Positions 43,901 through 58,539 of a stretch of 64,000 nt of DNA are shown piece by piece. This stretch comes from Epiperipatus broadwayi (taxonomy: Eukaryota > Onychophora > Udeonychophora > Euonychophora > Peripatidae). The notes under the pieces are model-generated. The model had not been told where the DNA came from. It worked only from the letters and a program-made list of their open reading frames with translations, and ran no database searches. How positions within the stretch are numbered: position 1 is the stretch's first letter; every line of letters begins with the position of its first letter. The position numbers were made by a program, and so were the translations under genes. The DNA lies in contig JAQFVV010000443.1 of assembly GCA_028023455.1 (NCBI GenBank), forward strand, positions 434,001-498,000. The letters are read 5' to 3'.

Positions 43901-45109
43901 TATATTGTGTACAAATCAAGCTCAGCTTGTTGAATTCTAATATATAATGTGGGTTTAAATACTGAAATCAAATGTTGAACATTAGCAAAAATTGCTGCCA
44001 GTCATTTGAAATATCAACCTGATGCAGGATTAAATCCTGTTAGTATTCAAAGATGACTTTTTAAAATTAAACTAATTAAAATCCCCTAAAAATTAATAAT
44101 TACCAAACATTATTAGCTTCAGTAAAACTTGAAATCATTCAAAATTCAAAGGTTGAATATTTTTCTGAAAGAAAGAGGAATAAAACACATATTTATTTCT
44201 ATTAAACTGTAATATTTATTTTTCGTTTTATACATTTTCTTAAATTTAGGGAGAATAAATGCTGCTTTTTAAATACCAAAAATAAAATATCACATAACAC
44301 ACACTTAAGTATTGAAATAAAGATCAATCTAAATAGGTGCACAAATATTTAAAACTTTAGATTGTTTGAAATTTCCAGAACCATTAGCTTAAATCGCATT
44401 AACGAGAGTACTCATTGATGATAGCCAGTATCCAGAAACTAGTATCAGAATCTTGTTATTCATTTGTTACTCATGCTAGCATAGATAGCTTTCAAACAGA
44501 GTGATACTGAGTGAATTATTGCAGATAATGATTTTTCCAAAAGACAAAATATATCATACAATAGACCTTCTTCAGTATCCTTATCTTAGCATAAAGCAAA
44601 GATATTTCTATGCCAAAAACTGAAATAGAAATTTCAATTTTGATTCAAGATAAATGATAACAAAAACATATGTTAAAAATGTGTTTTATTTAAAACAAAA
44701 ATCAGAGATATGAATACGCTTCAGATGCTGTATGCTATGGTCTTGGCCTTGAATCACGATAATGTCTTTTTATTTTAGATTGTTAATATGACTTGTAGAT
44801 AATGACTTAAAAACAATTAAGTTTTAGTATTTTTTATAATTAAACTATTTATAAAAAGCCTCCATCCCCTTATTTGTACATGAGTTGTAACATAATACCA
44901 CAATTCTGAAATTTGTTTAATATTTTTTTATACTGACAATTACCCAAGTTCTAAATAGCTTAGCATATTGATAGATTAGCAAACTTGAAATCTAAAGGTT
45001 ATTAACATAATAAAACAAAAAACAAACTATTGAATTGAACAGTAATGCTGAAACTGCCTGTCTCTTAAATGCTGAAATATCCATGATTTAGCCAGCAATT
45101 ATTGTTTTT
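40936..45109. other. About 4.2 kb without a gene; one repeat-end fragment
   Basis: Very AT-rich. At 41325-41395 'gggtcgtctgaaagtctgagg' plus a 'tatatattacagtatata' tail copies the end of repeat F (about 40862-40920). I see no other structure: frames are short and no motif is recognisable. Confidence 0.45.
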
Positions 45110-45219
45110 ACTCCAGAAATTATTATAGGGCATTTGAACACAGACTTTCAAGTTATCTTCAACTATCCACTTTATTTCATACAACCAATATATATTACCA
45201 CACATGTGAAAAAGTTAAA

Positions 45220-45280
45220 TGATCTCCATTGTATGTAATTCCTGCTGAACTAGAACTCATCTGTTAGTCCAGATTACAAT
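45220..45280 (-). ncRNA. Hammerhead ribozyme remnant, copy G-left (inactive)
   Basis: The core reads CAGATGA in place of CTGATGA and GGAATT replaces GAAAT. Stem I halves ('aatctgga' / 'ggagatcat') are still visible. Confidence 0.55.
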
Positions 45281-45689
45281 CTCTCACACATATAATCAAG
45301 CTCAGTTTATATTAAGATAGCAAATCTTCAAAGTTTAATGGGCAGGCTTTAATCTATTCAATCATCCAACTCTTCAGTGATCCATACTATTGAAAATCTG
45401 ATGATGGAACACTCAAATCCCTTATTGAAGTCAATATTACTATCATGTTGTTATGCCCATGTTGACTTTAAGTCACCCCTCATGTATAGAACCCCACCCA
45501 TCTCTTTTCTGTTTATTTAAATGAACATGGTCTTATATATGAGGGGTCAGAGTGACTTAAAGTCAACATGGGCATGATTTTTTATGGTATGAAAGAGTTA
45601 GAGGGTGGAGTAGATTGAAGCCTGTCCATTAAAGTTTTGAAGATTTGCTATCTTAATATAAACCAAGCACTGATTATATATGTGTGTGG

Positions 45690-45755
45690 TAGATAATAAA
45701 ATGGACTAATTTATGAGTGATGGTTCAGCACAAAATAGATATATTAGAGATCTTT
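45690..45755 (+). ncRNA. Hammerhead ribozyme remnant, copy G-right (inactive)
   Basis: Reads TTTATGA for CTGATGA and AAAA for GAAA. The stem III region 'atagatata' is unchanged. Confidence 0.55.
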
Positions 45756-45890
45756 TTTTTACATGTGTGTGGTTATGTGTATTGTTTGAATGAGATAGAG
45801 TGGATAGTTGAAAGGAGCTTGAATGTCTGTGTTCAAATGCTCCATAATTACATCTAAACTTCAAATATATAAATCATACTTGTATTAAAA

Positions 45891-46949
45891 TATTCCAAAA
45901 ATTATGGTAGATGCACCAGAAGGCAACAATGAAAGCAAAATATTTTTTAAACAAACATTTTTTTTTTTAAAGTAGTGATTTTTTTCTGATCGTGACTGAA
46001 CCCTTGACTTGCAGTACTGAGCCAGAAAAACATTAGGTTAACGTTTTGTTTCTGGGGGGGGGGGGGAGTTGGCAAAGCTAAAATTAAAATGAATTTAAGT
46101 ACATTTCTGTTTTATTGTGCTCATAGATGAAGAAGAATCATCAAGAATGGATTTGTGCTTTTTAATCTAAAACAATCTCAAGTGTAGTTTTTTTTGTTTT
46201 TGGAAACTAATGAGTTTTAACTAAAATAAAAAAAATACTAAAATCAAAATAAATTTTTTATTTAAAATATAAAATTGATCCAAGCTTAAAATAGTGTGTT
46301 TTTAAAACCATTTTCTTTATCTATCTTAAGAATGTGGATCTATCTTGAGGATATGGAACTTATTTAAGTTTAGAATGCATGTCTAAAATTGAGTTGCTGA
46401 AATAAATAATATCAAGAGAATAGAAAAATGCTAAATAATGAAAACAATTATTAATGATAATTAGATAATAGTAGTCTTTGGCACACATATATTTTTGTAC
46501 CTTATAGATGGAAAAGGTTCATTAATGTTTAAAATGAAGCATTGTACATAGATATTCTGAGAAACAGACTAAGGTTATATAGCAAGCAATCACTAAGAAT
46601 GATTTATAAAATATTTATTTGGAAAATACATTTTCCTCTTTTCCTTAAAAGTTGTTGTCCTTGCTGATGAATTACATAAAAGGGTAATATATAATACCCC
46701 AAGTACAGAAAATAATCATCTATTAATTAAACTAAAAAAAACTTACAAATACACATGTGATATGTTAAAAGAATATATTACTACAAAAAAGAAAAAGCTT
46801 TTCATCACACAATCACATACAATATATTTGATGGGCACTAGGCCAACAACCTGCAACAAGAGTTCCTTCAGCATTAGTGACTGGAGATATGATTGTCACA
46901 GATAATATTACGCTAACAATAGTCTACAAACACTAAGAAAATATTGAAA
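45891..46949. other. No gene seen
   Basis: AT-rich, with a G-run at about 46046-46060 and no recognisable coding sequence. Confidence 0.4.
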
Positions 46950-48960
46950 AATGACACAGTATTCAAATCATCTTTTAGCCAATTAGGAATGCTGGATGAT
47001 CCAGAAATATTCAAACATAAAGATTTTATACAAAGTTTGGAGAAGATGCCAGATTCTTGCTATCCAGGACCACTGGATATACCAAAGTTTGTTTTGCCCA
47101 CTTAGGCCAGTTCACTTCTACTTATGTTTCAGATGTGGCTAACTTTCTTTCAAAAGGAATATATCATATTCGGAATATATACTGTATAGTAATCATTCCA
47201 TTTATGAAGAAATAAACTTTACTCTGTACAGTGCAAAACATGAGGCCAATGTCTATGGGCCCATTAGGTATTAAATTACTTAAAACAGTAACAAAATTGA
47301 ACCACAGCTTGTACATTTATTATCATAAGTACAATTTGTTAAAAAAAGGCTCATCAACAGGTCTAGCAGCTTTTGAATTCAAAACAATCATTGATTTGGT
47401 GCAAAATGCAAAAAAAAAAATATATGGTCCAATGGCAGTACAACTGGATGTAAGGAATGCTTTTGATTTCATACCAATTAATGTACTCGTAAAAACATTA
47501 GAAAAAACAATAATACCAAAGTCAATATTATATTTTTTCACAAACCTGCTAATAAATAGACAAATATACATAACTCTAAATGGGAAAATATCTATTCCTT
47601 TTAATTTACATCAATCAATCCTAAAACGTCTCCACTTAATGCATTGCTATTCACTATGTACATGAATCCACTACTTAATAACATTGAAAAATCCCAGGGA
47701 TCTATATACCCACACTTTGTCATAGTGTAGTCTGCATAGCCTACATGGACATTATAACAGTTTTTCTAACAACTAAAAAACAAATACAAACATTAACTGC
47801 TTTATTACATGAATACACTTGCGCCTGTAAATTAAAATTTAACCTTGATAAAACATGTGTATGGTGTATACATATAGGCAAAATACATACAAATGTATTT
47901 CAGGGTAAACCTGTAGCCTATTTAGAATTCCCCTTTCACTTGAGTTACATGCCTATGTGAGGGCAAATACAAAACAAAGTAATTCAAACAACAGAATGGA
48001 TCATATCCTCCATCACAAGCGTATATCTTTCTCTATATTCAAAAATATCACTTATAAACATACTGATTGTTACAAAAATTACTTATTATACACTGATTAT
48101 AGTCCATAAAATCCTCAAAATCAAAGATTTATTAATTGTTTAGGAAAATTTTCTGGGGAAGACAAATAGTGGCCATCTTACTCAGGCAAATGTAGTATCA
48201 TAACAACCTAAATGGATTAGGACTACATTCTATTCACGCATTTACAATACAAAAAAAACTACTAATATTTTATCCATGACAAGAAATATACCCAAATTTA
48301 GAAGTTACTGTTAAAATAACACCTACAGACAAATCTCCATACACAAAATATCTGCATACAATCTTAGAACCTATTAAATCAATATCTAACCCTAACACAA
48401 CTTTCTACAAGACAAATGGTGCTACTGGAATACATACACACAAACACAAATTATAATTTAGATGTGTCAATTCTAAGCATTAATAATAAGCAGCTAATAT
48501 GTACATTTAAGTATTGACTCTAGAGTCCAAATTTTTTGATTTTCTACTCAAAATAAGCATGTGGTCATTACCAACATTATATTTCATGAGATTTAAGATA
48601 AACATACTTAACATTGACACTATATTTGAGTTGTGTCACAGATCAGAAGAAAATCAAAAACATATATTCGTTGAGTGTAATAGCATATAATACAATCAAT
48701 CTTATATTACAAAAATTTATCATTAAAAGAATGCCATTATAAGTTCAATTATAGACACTTTTCCAAATGCCTGCTTCACATAAAGACAACATTTATACTA
48801 TATGCATTATGGTGCACTAGGTGAATTTATCTTTACAATAGTAATGCAAGAAATATTAATACATTTAAAGACCAATTAGAGATAATAAAATAAAGAGATA
48901 AAAGTCACTCCATCAATCATTTTCGCAGCCATTTGGTTACTTGTCTATCAGTGCTTCAAC
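46950..48960 (+). pseudogene. L1/Tx1-like LINE ORF2 remnant, copy 2
   Basis: Near 47045-47095, EKMPDSCYPGPLDIPKFVLP aligns with the LPDGTHPGLHGIPKFLL block of the 17-kb LINE. The 47231-47665 frame gives VQNMRPMSMGPLGIKLL-type sequence and PMAVQLDVRNAFDFIPINVL (RT motif A). After a shift, TSPLNALLFTMYMNPLL (47627-47677) is motif B. AYMDIITVFL (about 47738-47770) is motif C, with the second D of YMDD changed to I. The end near 48900 (QPFGYLSIS) parallels the C-terminus of the first element. Endonuclease and ORF1 are absent or unrecognisable: 5'-truncated and heavily mutated. Confidence 0.8.
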
Positions 48961-50299
48961 CTCTAGTGAGATATATTTTCTGTTTTCTATTTTATTGTAA
49001 ATGTTTTTAATAATAATATAATTCACTGAATGCTATTGAAAATACTTATTGTGGTATTCTTTGATTAGGTTTGTATTAAGTTTTTTTTTATACTTTTAAG
49101 CTGAAATATCTGTTTATATGTATAAAAAACTAAACTTTGAAACATTTTCTGAAGAGGAATTTATAAATGACTGCATCCTAGCTGCTGTAGAATTAATCTA
49201 TCCAGAATGTGAAATGAAATTAGAGAATATAAATATGTCATGAAAAATAGTTAAAAGGCAAATTGGAAAAACGGTCATTAGATGTTCAACAGTCATTAAT
49301 TATAATGATAATATTTTATTTTTAATTCACAAAAAAATCATGGTCCTCATTTAAAAAAAAGCAAGTTGAAATTGACCTGCAAGCTGAAAAGATTACCCAC
49401 CTCTAACGATTAGGGATAAATTAATTGTTTAATCAAATACAGCAGGTTAAATTTTAAATTGATCATTTTATATGGCCCGTGAATGATATTATAAATATCC
49501 AAAGGCCCTTAGCAAAAAACGATTTCCAATCACTGACTAATTATATAATAATACAAAATTTTCCAATAATACCAACATATTTTTTGTGTTACAATATTTA
49601 TATATATATATTCTGATAATATGTTAAAACCATAAATGTAATATTCAAGTTATTCTTTTTTATCTTATTATTTGTAATTGATTTGCTTAACAAATGTTTC
49701 AGCAAACTAAAACATGAAAGTTAAATAAGAAATTTGTTTTTAAAAATTTGTATGTAAATTTATTTAAATACACATAAAATACCATTATACTCAATTTTAT
49801 GATTCCAGGGCGTTTTTTAGATTTATCTTTTTTTTTTTTTTAAATTAATAATTGATATTTACCCAGTGTAAATTGAAACTCTGCTAAAATAAAACAACAA
49901 TAAAAAACAAACAACCAATTGTAATGAAACATTAATTTATAAGTATTTTTTAATGTTTTTTTCTTTTAGTTTTGTTGATAAATCTGTGTATAAAAAAGAT
50001 CATCTTTGAAATTTTACTTGAATAATAGAAAATTTTGAATAAGTATTTGAAGCAATGGTATTCTATTTGGATAATATAAATATAATCTAAACTATTTGTA
50101 TATTTCTTACAGTTTATTTACTTATATTACTTGCTTTAATTATTAACTATTATAATCATAATAATAAAATTATTATATCTGTTGTATTTTCAATTCAGTG
50201 TGGTATATATTTTTTTGCAAATAAATGTAGCTTATTAAATATTTACTCTTCAGGCAGTAACAAGTAATAAATATGTATTTGGCAAATCTGCTGTGCATG
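48961..50299. other. No gene seen
   Basis: AT-rich DNA with short random frames. Confidence 0.4.
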
Positions 50300-52440
50300 G
50301 TTAAGTATTTTTTTAATTTTAAGTAAGACCTTTATTAAAACATACACAATCTATATACATTTTATACAAAAGAACTAATTACATGTTAATTTTTTTCTTC
50401 TTTGTTCTTTCCTTTCGTTTTTTCTTCTTTCCTTTTCCTCTTACTCCACTTTTTCTTCTCACATTTTCCGATTTTCTTTCCGTAAATAATGTAATGTTAT
50501 GTAGGACTTGAAAACTCCTTCAAATTTAGACTTATTTCTCCTTAAGATAGATAGCTGGTGCTCATTTGTAATGGCCCATTCCCTCTCTATAAACACTAAG
50601 ATAATGGGTAGTGCCAGACTTTAATTTAAAGCCCATTCACATATGGCTTTTCTTAAACATATATTTGGATTTTGAAGATTCAATTCCATATGTCGTATAC
50701 TGTTGGCACAGAGCCACCCCAATTTTTTTCCATATTCTTCCTAGGCAGTATTTTAGACACTGATTAAAATATTTATCCAAATCCTTATCCAGTTTCCTAT
50801 TCCAGTTATACTTTTTATTATTATTGAAGATCATGACCATATTGTTTTCAGTGTGTGTATCACTATCATTGCATTATGTGGGTTGAAATTTATAATATGT
50901 TTTATCATTGTATTTTTTAAATTTAAAATTGGAGTATGAAGAACTTGGTTCTTATTTGCCAAAAGGCCCTGCATTCTTTTATATATATATATTACAAATG
51001 AAAGAAGTGTTTCTTCGCTACCTTTATAGAATATACACACAGATTCCAGGTTCATATGCAGTCTTCAATTCAGATAAGTTGTCAGAAAAATTCCATTTCC
51101 AACCTGAAAATTCATTTAATATAAAATTGGGGGGCACATATTGATTGTAAATTTCTCAAAACACTTTATTGATAAGCCAGGCCAGACATGTTCTCAACAT
51201 TTGAGATCTTGTTTTCAAGTCCTTATATTTAAGTCCTTCCAAGCTGCTTACATCCAGGTCATCCTGCAGATTCTTGTAAGTTTCTTTACTATCTCTCTTC
51301 AGATTTTTATATCAATCATTGGTAGGTTGAAACAGTTACTTTTAATTACATTTATGTATGTTTTGGCTTTAATAAAAGAAACATATTCTCTTAGATCAAT
51401 CAGATTAAGTCCACCTTTGTTAATTGGTGCTTGCAAAATTGAAATTGATATTAACTTTGATGCCTTTCTCCAAATATATTTCATTGCTATATGATTATTT
51501 TTTTATGATTATTTTTGCTTATAGTTTTATTTAAAAGATCTACCCAGGGGTATAATATCCCAAGATTCCTGTTACATTCACATTAAATATTTTAGCCCTT
51601 GTGATATTATAAAGTTTCAATGAGGAGAAGTTGTTAAATTTTTTCTGCAATTTTTTCAGCTATTAATTTATTTAGATATTCATGTAGGTTTTAGAATGAT
51701 ATAGTGGTATATCCAAATAAACTGACAGGAATCTAGGAAGTCATAGGGTATTTTTTTCCAGTGGCCAGTTGCTATGCTGCTGAATTTGATGATTGAATAG
51801 CAGAGCTCGTCTTTCTTTGGAAATCTTCAAGAATGTTCATCACTACTTGCATATTGCAACTATCTTGAAAAATTATATTTATGTCATCTATGAACATGGT
51901 TACACCTATTTTTGCACCTAGATGTGGTAAGCAAAGGCCAGGGAATTGGTTTTCCACCTCCTTCACCAGAGGATCCAGATAAATAGTGAAAGGCAGTGCA
52001 GCCAGTGAAGAGGCCTGTGGGATGCCCTTTTTTGGTATAAAAAAATTGGATCTCATATAGTTCTTATCTGCTATTTCTGATCTAGTTTTCAATTGCATTT
52101 ATTAAATATTTATATTCAGGTATTAAGCTTTTCAAATTTTCTATTAAATATGTCCAATTAACCAGGTCAAATGCTGATTGAAAATCAATTTGGATAGCAT
52201 AATATTGCATTAATCTTATTTCTTTGGCATATTTTATTGCTTTCTGAATCTTTAAGGCTGCAATAACTGCACATCTGCCTTTTATATCATGATGGGCCTG
52301 TGATATCTTAAAATCAATCAGTGAATGCAGTCTTTTTAATAATATTCTAGTGAGGATTTTAGAGTCAATATCTTCTATTGATATATGTCTCAAGTCCTCA
52401 ATTGTTTGTGTTTGTATTGACTTATTTTTTTAGGCTAAAT
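50300..52440 (-). pseudogene. L1/Tx1-like LINE ORF2 remnant, copy 3
   Basis: Minus strand, right to left: SIEDIDSKILTRILLKRLHS and AHHDIKGRCAVIAALKIQKA, then YYAIQIDFQSAFDLVNWTYL (motif A, 52200-52140). Next come KGIPQASSLAALPFTIYLDP (motif B, with G of PQGS changed to A) and GVTMFIDDINIIFQDS (motif C, FIDD, about 51905-51860). Downstream, KYIWRKASKLISISILQAPI and NKGGLNLIDLREYVSFIKAK (51484-51370) match the 'K...GGl.lid...' block after the RT. The 3' tail near 50390-50470 is Lys/Glu-rich. It differs in sequence from the other two LINEs, so is a separate lineage of the same group. 5'-truncated. Confidence 0.85.
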
Positions 52441-53527
52441 ACTGAAACAGAAACCTCCCAGCCCATTTTCCATTTTACCATTAACCTAATGATCTGCCCA
52501 TCTGAAATAGTTTTGAACCTATATTAAATGTCAAAATGTTATATAAAAGTTGAGCAGTAAAATTTGCCATCATGGCCACCTGAATGACATCATCCATTTA
52601 CATATGAAAGTACGCTATAATTAGACAGATTAGTAAAATTATAGAGTAGAAATTCTCATAATTATCATAAAATACTCTGTTCATTTATAAGACAATTCTT
52701 AATTATATTTGCTATTATATTCATATGTGGATGGATAATTTAAACCATGGAATGATGACATAGTGATTTGTACATATATTTTAAGATTAAATAAAAATAT
52801 ATAGTATAAAATGTTTTCTTTAAAATATGTTTATGGTTTTCTGATTTAATGTTTTATAGGGATAACTGAAAGTAAAGTTTTTAAAAATGTGTCCAATTTG
52901 TTTTTGTTTTTTTTAAAAAAGAAAGAAACAAACAATGTAGCCAAAAAAAAAATATGTCAAAAGGTTATTTACATCAAGTTAAAATAAAAGTCATTGGTTT
53001 GTAATTAAAAATGGGAATTTTGTTGTAAATAAGAAATCAGTTAGTGACCGCACCTACATTGGGTAAAAGTAAAAGCTAGTTTACTGATTAATTTTGTTTG
53101 CAACAAAAGACTTTACCCCATTAAGTCAGAAGACCATTACTATCTGCTAGGTATTAAAAATTTATAACATCTAAAAAAAAATTTAATTAATGAAATCGAA
53201 ATCAAAATTATATAATTTATATATTTAATTAAAATTTTTTTAAGTGAATGAAATATAACACCTCAGAGACTTTATCAGTAGAAGAAAATCTGATTGTATG
53301 ATTTTTTTAATTAAAAGTCAATTGATCCTGAGTCAAATGAAATTCCAAAAGGTGCCAAGGCTTGGTAGGTGGATATATATAAATAGGTTATATTTTAAGC
53401 AGGAGAATTTTGCTATGCCCTGCTAGAAAGGCAAGAATTTGCTGCCTTTCTCATGATGGAACATCAAAGTTTGATCCATCCAATGCCAAAGCAACAACCA
53501 ATCTTGCCCTAACAAGCTTATTATAAC

Positions 53528-53705
53528 AAATAGAAGATGCCATAAGCTGCTAAAAAGAACTCACCTTCATTCCAATTCAAGTACCCCAGTCCAGCTGTAG
53601 GAATACCATCTTAAATCATCTCCCAACTAAATAGAAGATGCCATAAGCTGCTGAAAGAACTCACCTTCAGTCCAGCTTGAGTATCTCTAATCCAGCTATA
53701 GGAGG
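53528..53705. repeat. About 100-bp tandem repeat, two units
   Basis: 'aatagaagatgccataagctg' starts both units (53528 and 53628), followed by 'aagaactcaccttca', 'gtccagc' and 'tccagct(g/a)tagga'. The units differ by several substitutions. Confidence 0.8.
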
Positions 53706-56700
53706 ACTGTTTTAATATCAATTAAAATTGCAGAGGTCTGTGTAAAATCTGAAATGATCATTATTTCTTTAAAATACAGGTTAGCTAACTATATTAATGT
53801 AAACTCTGTCTTAATTGTCTTATAAATAATATTTGAATACTATAAATAACCTACTTTTACTAATTTTCTTTATTAACTTAATGTTTTGCTATATAACTTA
53901 ATCACTGTGGTTATATTTATTTCTCTTTTGCTTATTTTAATTATTATTAGTTATGCCTATGTTTCGAAATGGCATCATTTAGTTACAAAATATGTTTTTT
54001 TGGAAGATATTATTTAAAATCTTCATATTATTATTAATTATAGCATCATTTTTGCACACTGTTTCAAACCCCTATTTTATAAATAATAGCAACCATTTTG
54101 TGCTCATTGTTATTTTGTCAGTTATTAATTAATTAATGTAAATATAAAATGTGGCATATAAATCCAAATTTGCAGCCTTTAATTATTATGTTACTTAAAA
54201 TTAAACTAGTCTGGAGTGTAATCATAAGTATATTTTTCTTATTAAAGTATTTGTAAATCCCTTAAATATACTTTCCCCTTAAGAGTTTATTAATTATAGA
54301 TAACTGAAGAGATTGAATGGGATGAAGTAAAGTTTATATATTTTACATAAGTGAAACTTCATTTGGCCAGAGTTTATCTTAGCTTAACTATTTTATGCAG
54401 TTATCTGTTTTAAAAAAATAATGATAAAAAAGAAGAAATTAGTTAGTTAAGGAATAAGATGTCATAATAATGGATAATGTAGTAATATTTAACAAATTTT
54501 GTATAATTATATGTGCAAAGTAAGTAACATAATTATAATTAGTTTTCTGGGAGATATAAGATAGTATTTATTCATAGTAAATATTTAGGTTAGTATTTAA
54601 AATAATAATAAATAATGTTAACTGTATCATAAAATAATTTTTGTTTTATTTATTTCTAGTTTATAACTAATGAGTTAATATTATAAATAAAATAAATAAT
54701 GTAAAATTGATTTATAATTAATCTTTAGTTTTATTAAAGCAGTCAAATAATAATTTAATCTTTAAGGTAAATTGGCCTTAACCTGTTAAAAGTTATTTCT
54801 AAATATAATATTCTTTCATATTTTTTATTTGTAGTCATTAAAAACTTATAATTAATTAGTGGAGGTCAGATTAAAGGTCATCCCTTTGTGAGTGTGTATG
54901 CATGCATAGAGATGTAAGAAGTAAATGAATAAATAATAATTTAACTACAATATTAATTAAAAACAAGAAAACAAATGAATGAATAAAATCAGTATAATTA
55001 AATATTTAAAAGGTCTATTGATAAATGAAATTGGTTTTAATTTTATATCAGTATTTCTGTTTTTATTTTTATGTAATACATTTTTTTTTATTTTCAAGAT
55101 TACATAAAAGCTAATAATTAACTTTTAATTTAGAATCATTATACCATGTGATTTTCAAATAAATGGATCAAAATGATGTCAGGTGTCAATCAATTAATTT
55201 TCCAGCTGATTTTTTTTTAAAAAAAGAATTACAGTTAAAACAAAATAAAATATATTTATTGGTTGATTGGGATAAATTGACATTAAAAAAAAGTTGGGAG
55301 GGGATAGAAATAATTGTTATAAATAGAAGGTTTTATTGTATTTTGGTGTGTTATTGAATCCCAAAGTTTCCTGAAATCTTTCTTTCCTAAAACAAGTTGT
55401 AATTTTTTTTTTAAAACTTTATTATTTTTTAAGCAGAAATATGTTAAATTATATTTAATTATTCTAAAATTATGATGTGCAACTGCTAAAAAAGGTAACA
55501 TATATATCTTGGCATTGCCTTTCATTTAATACTCTTAAAAGCTATAGTAAAATGTTTAAAGGAAATTTTATATTTGCTATCTTATCCTCTAACCACATAA
55601 CTTATATCTTCCATAAAATGAATTTAAGATAGAGACAATTAATGTATTTATGGCTAGATAACTGTTGCTACATCGAACTTTGTTGTCGAGTATTACTTTG
55701 TTATTATTTAAATAGCCTAAAACTTAAATGAGGAAAATTGAAAAAAACATTTGTAGTAACTTAATTATATGTTTGAAATGTGTCAATATCCTTGTTAAAT
55801 TCGTTTATAGCTGATTTCAAGTACCTATATTAGATTAATCATGCTTAATACTAACTAAAATATATTCTTCATTGTATTAATCACTTGTTTCTAAAATAGT
55901 TTAAGGAAAAAATGTTTTGCACTGAAATTAATTAAGGATGAATTTTATCTGTCAAATGTATAGTATAATTATAATGAACTGAAGTATTTTCTTATACCTA
56001 GATGTAAAATTGAGATAGTTTATTCTAGCTCTTTAAACAGATGGAAATTTCTACTTTCAAAATATTCCCACTCTTATGTTAAGAAGAGTAAAGAGAAATT
56101 ATTTGGAAGCAAATTTTAAATGTTGTATGCAAAAATAATTAAAAAAAAAGAGAAAAAGTGTAAATGATGCTGTATTATTGCATAAGTAAACCGGGAATCC
56201 CTAATAATATTCTCACCTGAATGATTTGTTTTACTTACCATTCTATCGCCGGCTTATCCTTATTATTTTTAGTATTATGTTTTATTATTTAAAATATCTT
56301 TAAAGGAAGAAATTACATTAACTTCAAAGAACTCTTGAATATGTTCATTTGGAAACCTCTGCCATATATAAATTAAATGTTTTGACCAGAAGTTTCATGC
56401 TGTCAGATATATAGTATCCAATAAATTATATAAATGTATTGAATAGAAAACCAGTATGGAGGAAGCTAAAGCTATGAACTAAAGTTATTGTATTTTTATT
56501 TTGTGTGTTTTATTGGTTTAAAAAAAAAAGAAACCAGAAAAATATGTATGCTATATATATATTTAAATATGTGTATTACTGTTTAGTATAAATATGCCAG
56601 TTAAATTAATGCTATAATTTTAGTGTTAATGTTTTATTAGAATGTGTAGCCATTCTACCATTCTCAGATATTTTAGTATTATTATAATTGATAAGCGTTT

Positions 56701-57329
56701 CACAAGTTAACATATATTTAAATCATTTTTATTCACAGAGATTTAAATTTCATTCTTAGATAATTTAAATGTGGGGTATTTTATTGTTTTATTTAAAATC
56801 AGCTAAAGAGGTTTATCAGAGAGTTTTCCATTCATTTGTTTTATAAATGTTACATTAATAATAACCACAAATATTTTTATATATGCATTGAGAATTAATT
56901 ACTCGCATTTAATTTGCAATTTTCTTTTAAATGTCCACTAGCCACTATATTTTAATATTTAATATTTTATATGTGTGCATTGTATCTTTGCCTCAAATTT
57001 TATATGCATTTAATTTTTAAGTAATTCTTATTTTAGTCGGTTGATATAGTTTGCACTGTTAGCTCTGACATTGATTATATGTGTTGTATTTTAAAATTCT
57101 TATTAATGACTTAGTCAGTTCAAGTGATATTTATATCTTGTTATTAGTTTAGTATTTGTTAGCCTCATAGAGCAAGGCTTTGTTAATTATTATTAGTATG
57201 CTTAATGGAGTAGACAAAGTCCTCCATCCTTATTGTATTGCTTTTCCATGAGGTGATGATGCTCATTCCCATTGAGGATTATAGTATATCAGATATTTGT
57301 ATTCTTAGTGATTCTAATCACATATTTTG

Positions 57330-57540
57330 AAGTGCTTGATCTCACGAAGAGGATCCCACTTTTCTGGTGCATCTTTCCTGTTCCTGATGCACTGAGACAA
57401 GGTCCATGCATCCTATTTTCTGCCTCAAAGATAGATATTTTTGGAAGCCACCACATTCTTATTCAGCTCTGCAGAGCATATATGTATTTATTTTGGCCTA
57501 TCACTCATGTATTAATGCTAGTTCCATTACAGTAGGTGGT
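57330..57540. other. Less AT-rich island, unassigned
   Basis: This short segment has an open frame on the plus strand (57272-57535) and no stop-free conserved motif on either strand. It could be an exon or an old repeat; nothing in the sequence decides. Listed because its base composition stands out from the surrounding 6 kb. Confidence 0.2.
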
Positions 57541-58539
57541 GTTGCATTTGTTTTAGATATGTAATGAGAAAAAATGTTTGTTTGAGGAACTTTGCTTCTT
57601 CATGTTGTATTTAGGTATTTTTAATGCTTAAAGGTATATCAATGTCTGAATTGTGCTGTTATGATAGTTTTATCATCCACAAAACAACCAACAATAATTT
57701 ATATGTATTTTTAAGTATGTAGACTATGCATATGGTTATAAGTGCAATTCACACATACCAAGTAGTTTAATATATTCCTCCAGAGTTTTCGCCACTGGAA
57801 TTGTAAGTCTTTTAAATTTCAGTTTTAAACATTTGGTTTAATAATTTTATGTGGACAGAATTTTAGAAAATATGTGTATAAATTACCTCTGATGAGTGAC
57901 CCATGCATTTAATTTAGTTTAAAGTTAGCTATAAATTTACTTAAATGCATCACTAGCTATAATATTAATAGTGTTTGTGTAATTAATGATAATTTAAAAT
58001 ATATGCTGTATATGCTAGTCCCAGCTTAGCATTTGCTTAGCTTAGGGTAGTAAATGTAAACCTATTAGTGTGTTATTCTGGTTGTTAAATGACATCACAG
58101 TATTATTAAATATGCCAATCAAAATAGAATTATGTTTGTTAAACTCATACCATTGTAATTAAAGTACAAAAGATTTAGAATCTCTAATTATTTAAAGAGA
58201 TTAGAGTTTAATATCAAATAGCCTCTGCTTACTTGTATTTTTTTATTTATTTTTGTGTGTTTATTAAAATAAACAGTTTTAAAAAAAAGAGTTAAGGAGG
58301 AATACTCGGTAACTTTAGTCAGAAAAAATGTTATAATTTTGTAAATCAAAACAAAGTTTGAGAGTCAAAATGTTTTAAAAGATTCCAGTGCTATCTTGGC
58401 AATGTTTGTTCCAGTAATAATTTTTGTTTGTAAATATTTTTTTATTATTTTCCTTTATTGTTATTAATAAACCAAATTATTATTATTTAAAAAGTTTCGT
58501 TTCTGTTTGTTTTACTTTTATATGAAAATTGTCTTGAGT

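Larger units (their letters stand above)
45110..45890. repeat. Hammerhead-family fold-back, copy G
   Basis: The left half in minus sense (45115-45500) and the right half in plus sense (45505-45885) meet near 45500. Both outer ends carry 'gcatttgaacacagac' or its complement. Both ribozyme positions are degenerate. Confidence 0.75.
52441..58539. other. About 6 kb with no gene seen
   Basis: Mostly AT-rich non-repetitive DNA. The only structured items I see are the tandem repeat at 53528-53705 and a less AT-rich patch at 57330-57540. Frames at 55163-55357 and 55283-55525 show no known motif. Confidence 0.45.

Noticed and set aside
57272-57535. 87-aa ORF as a host gene
   Set aside because: No conserved motif, no second exon and no repeat match; kept only as a low-confidence composition anomaly.
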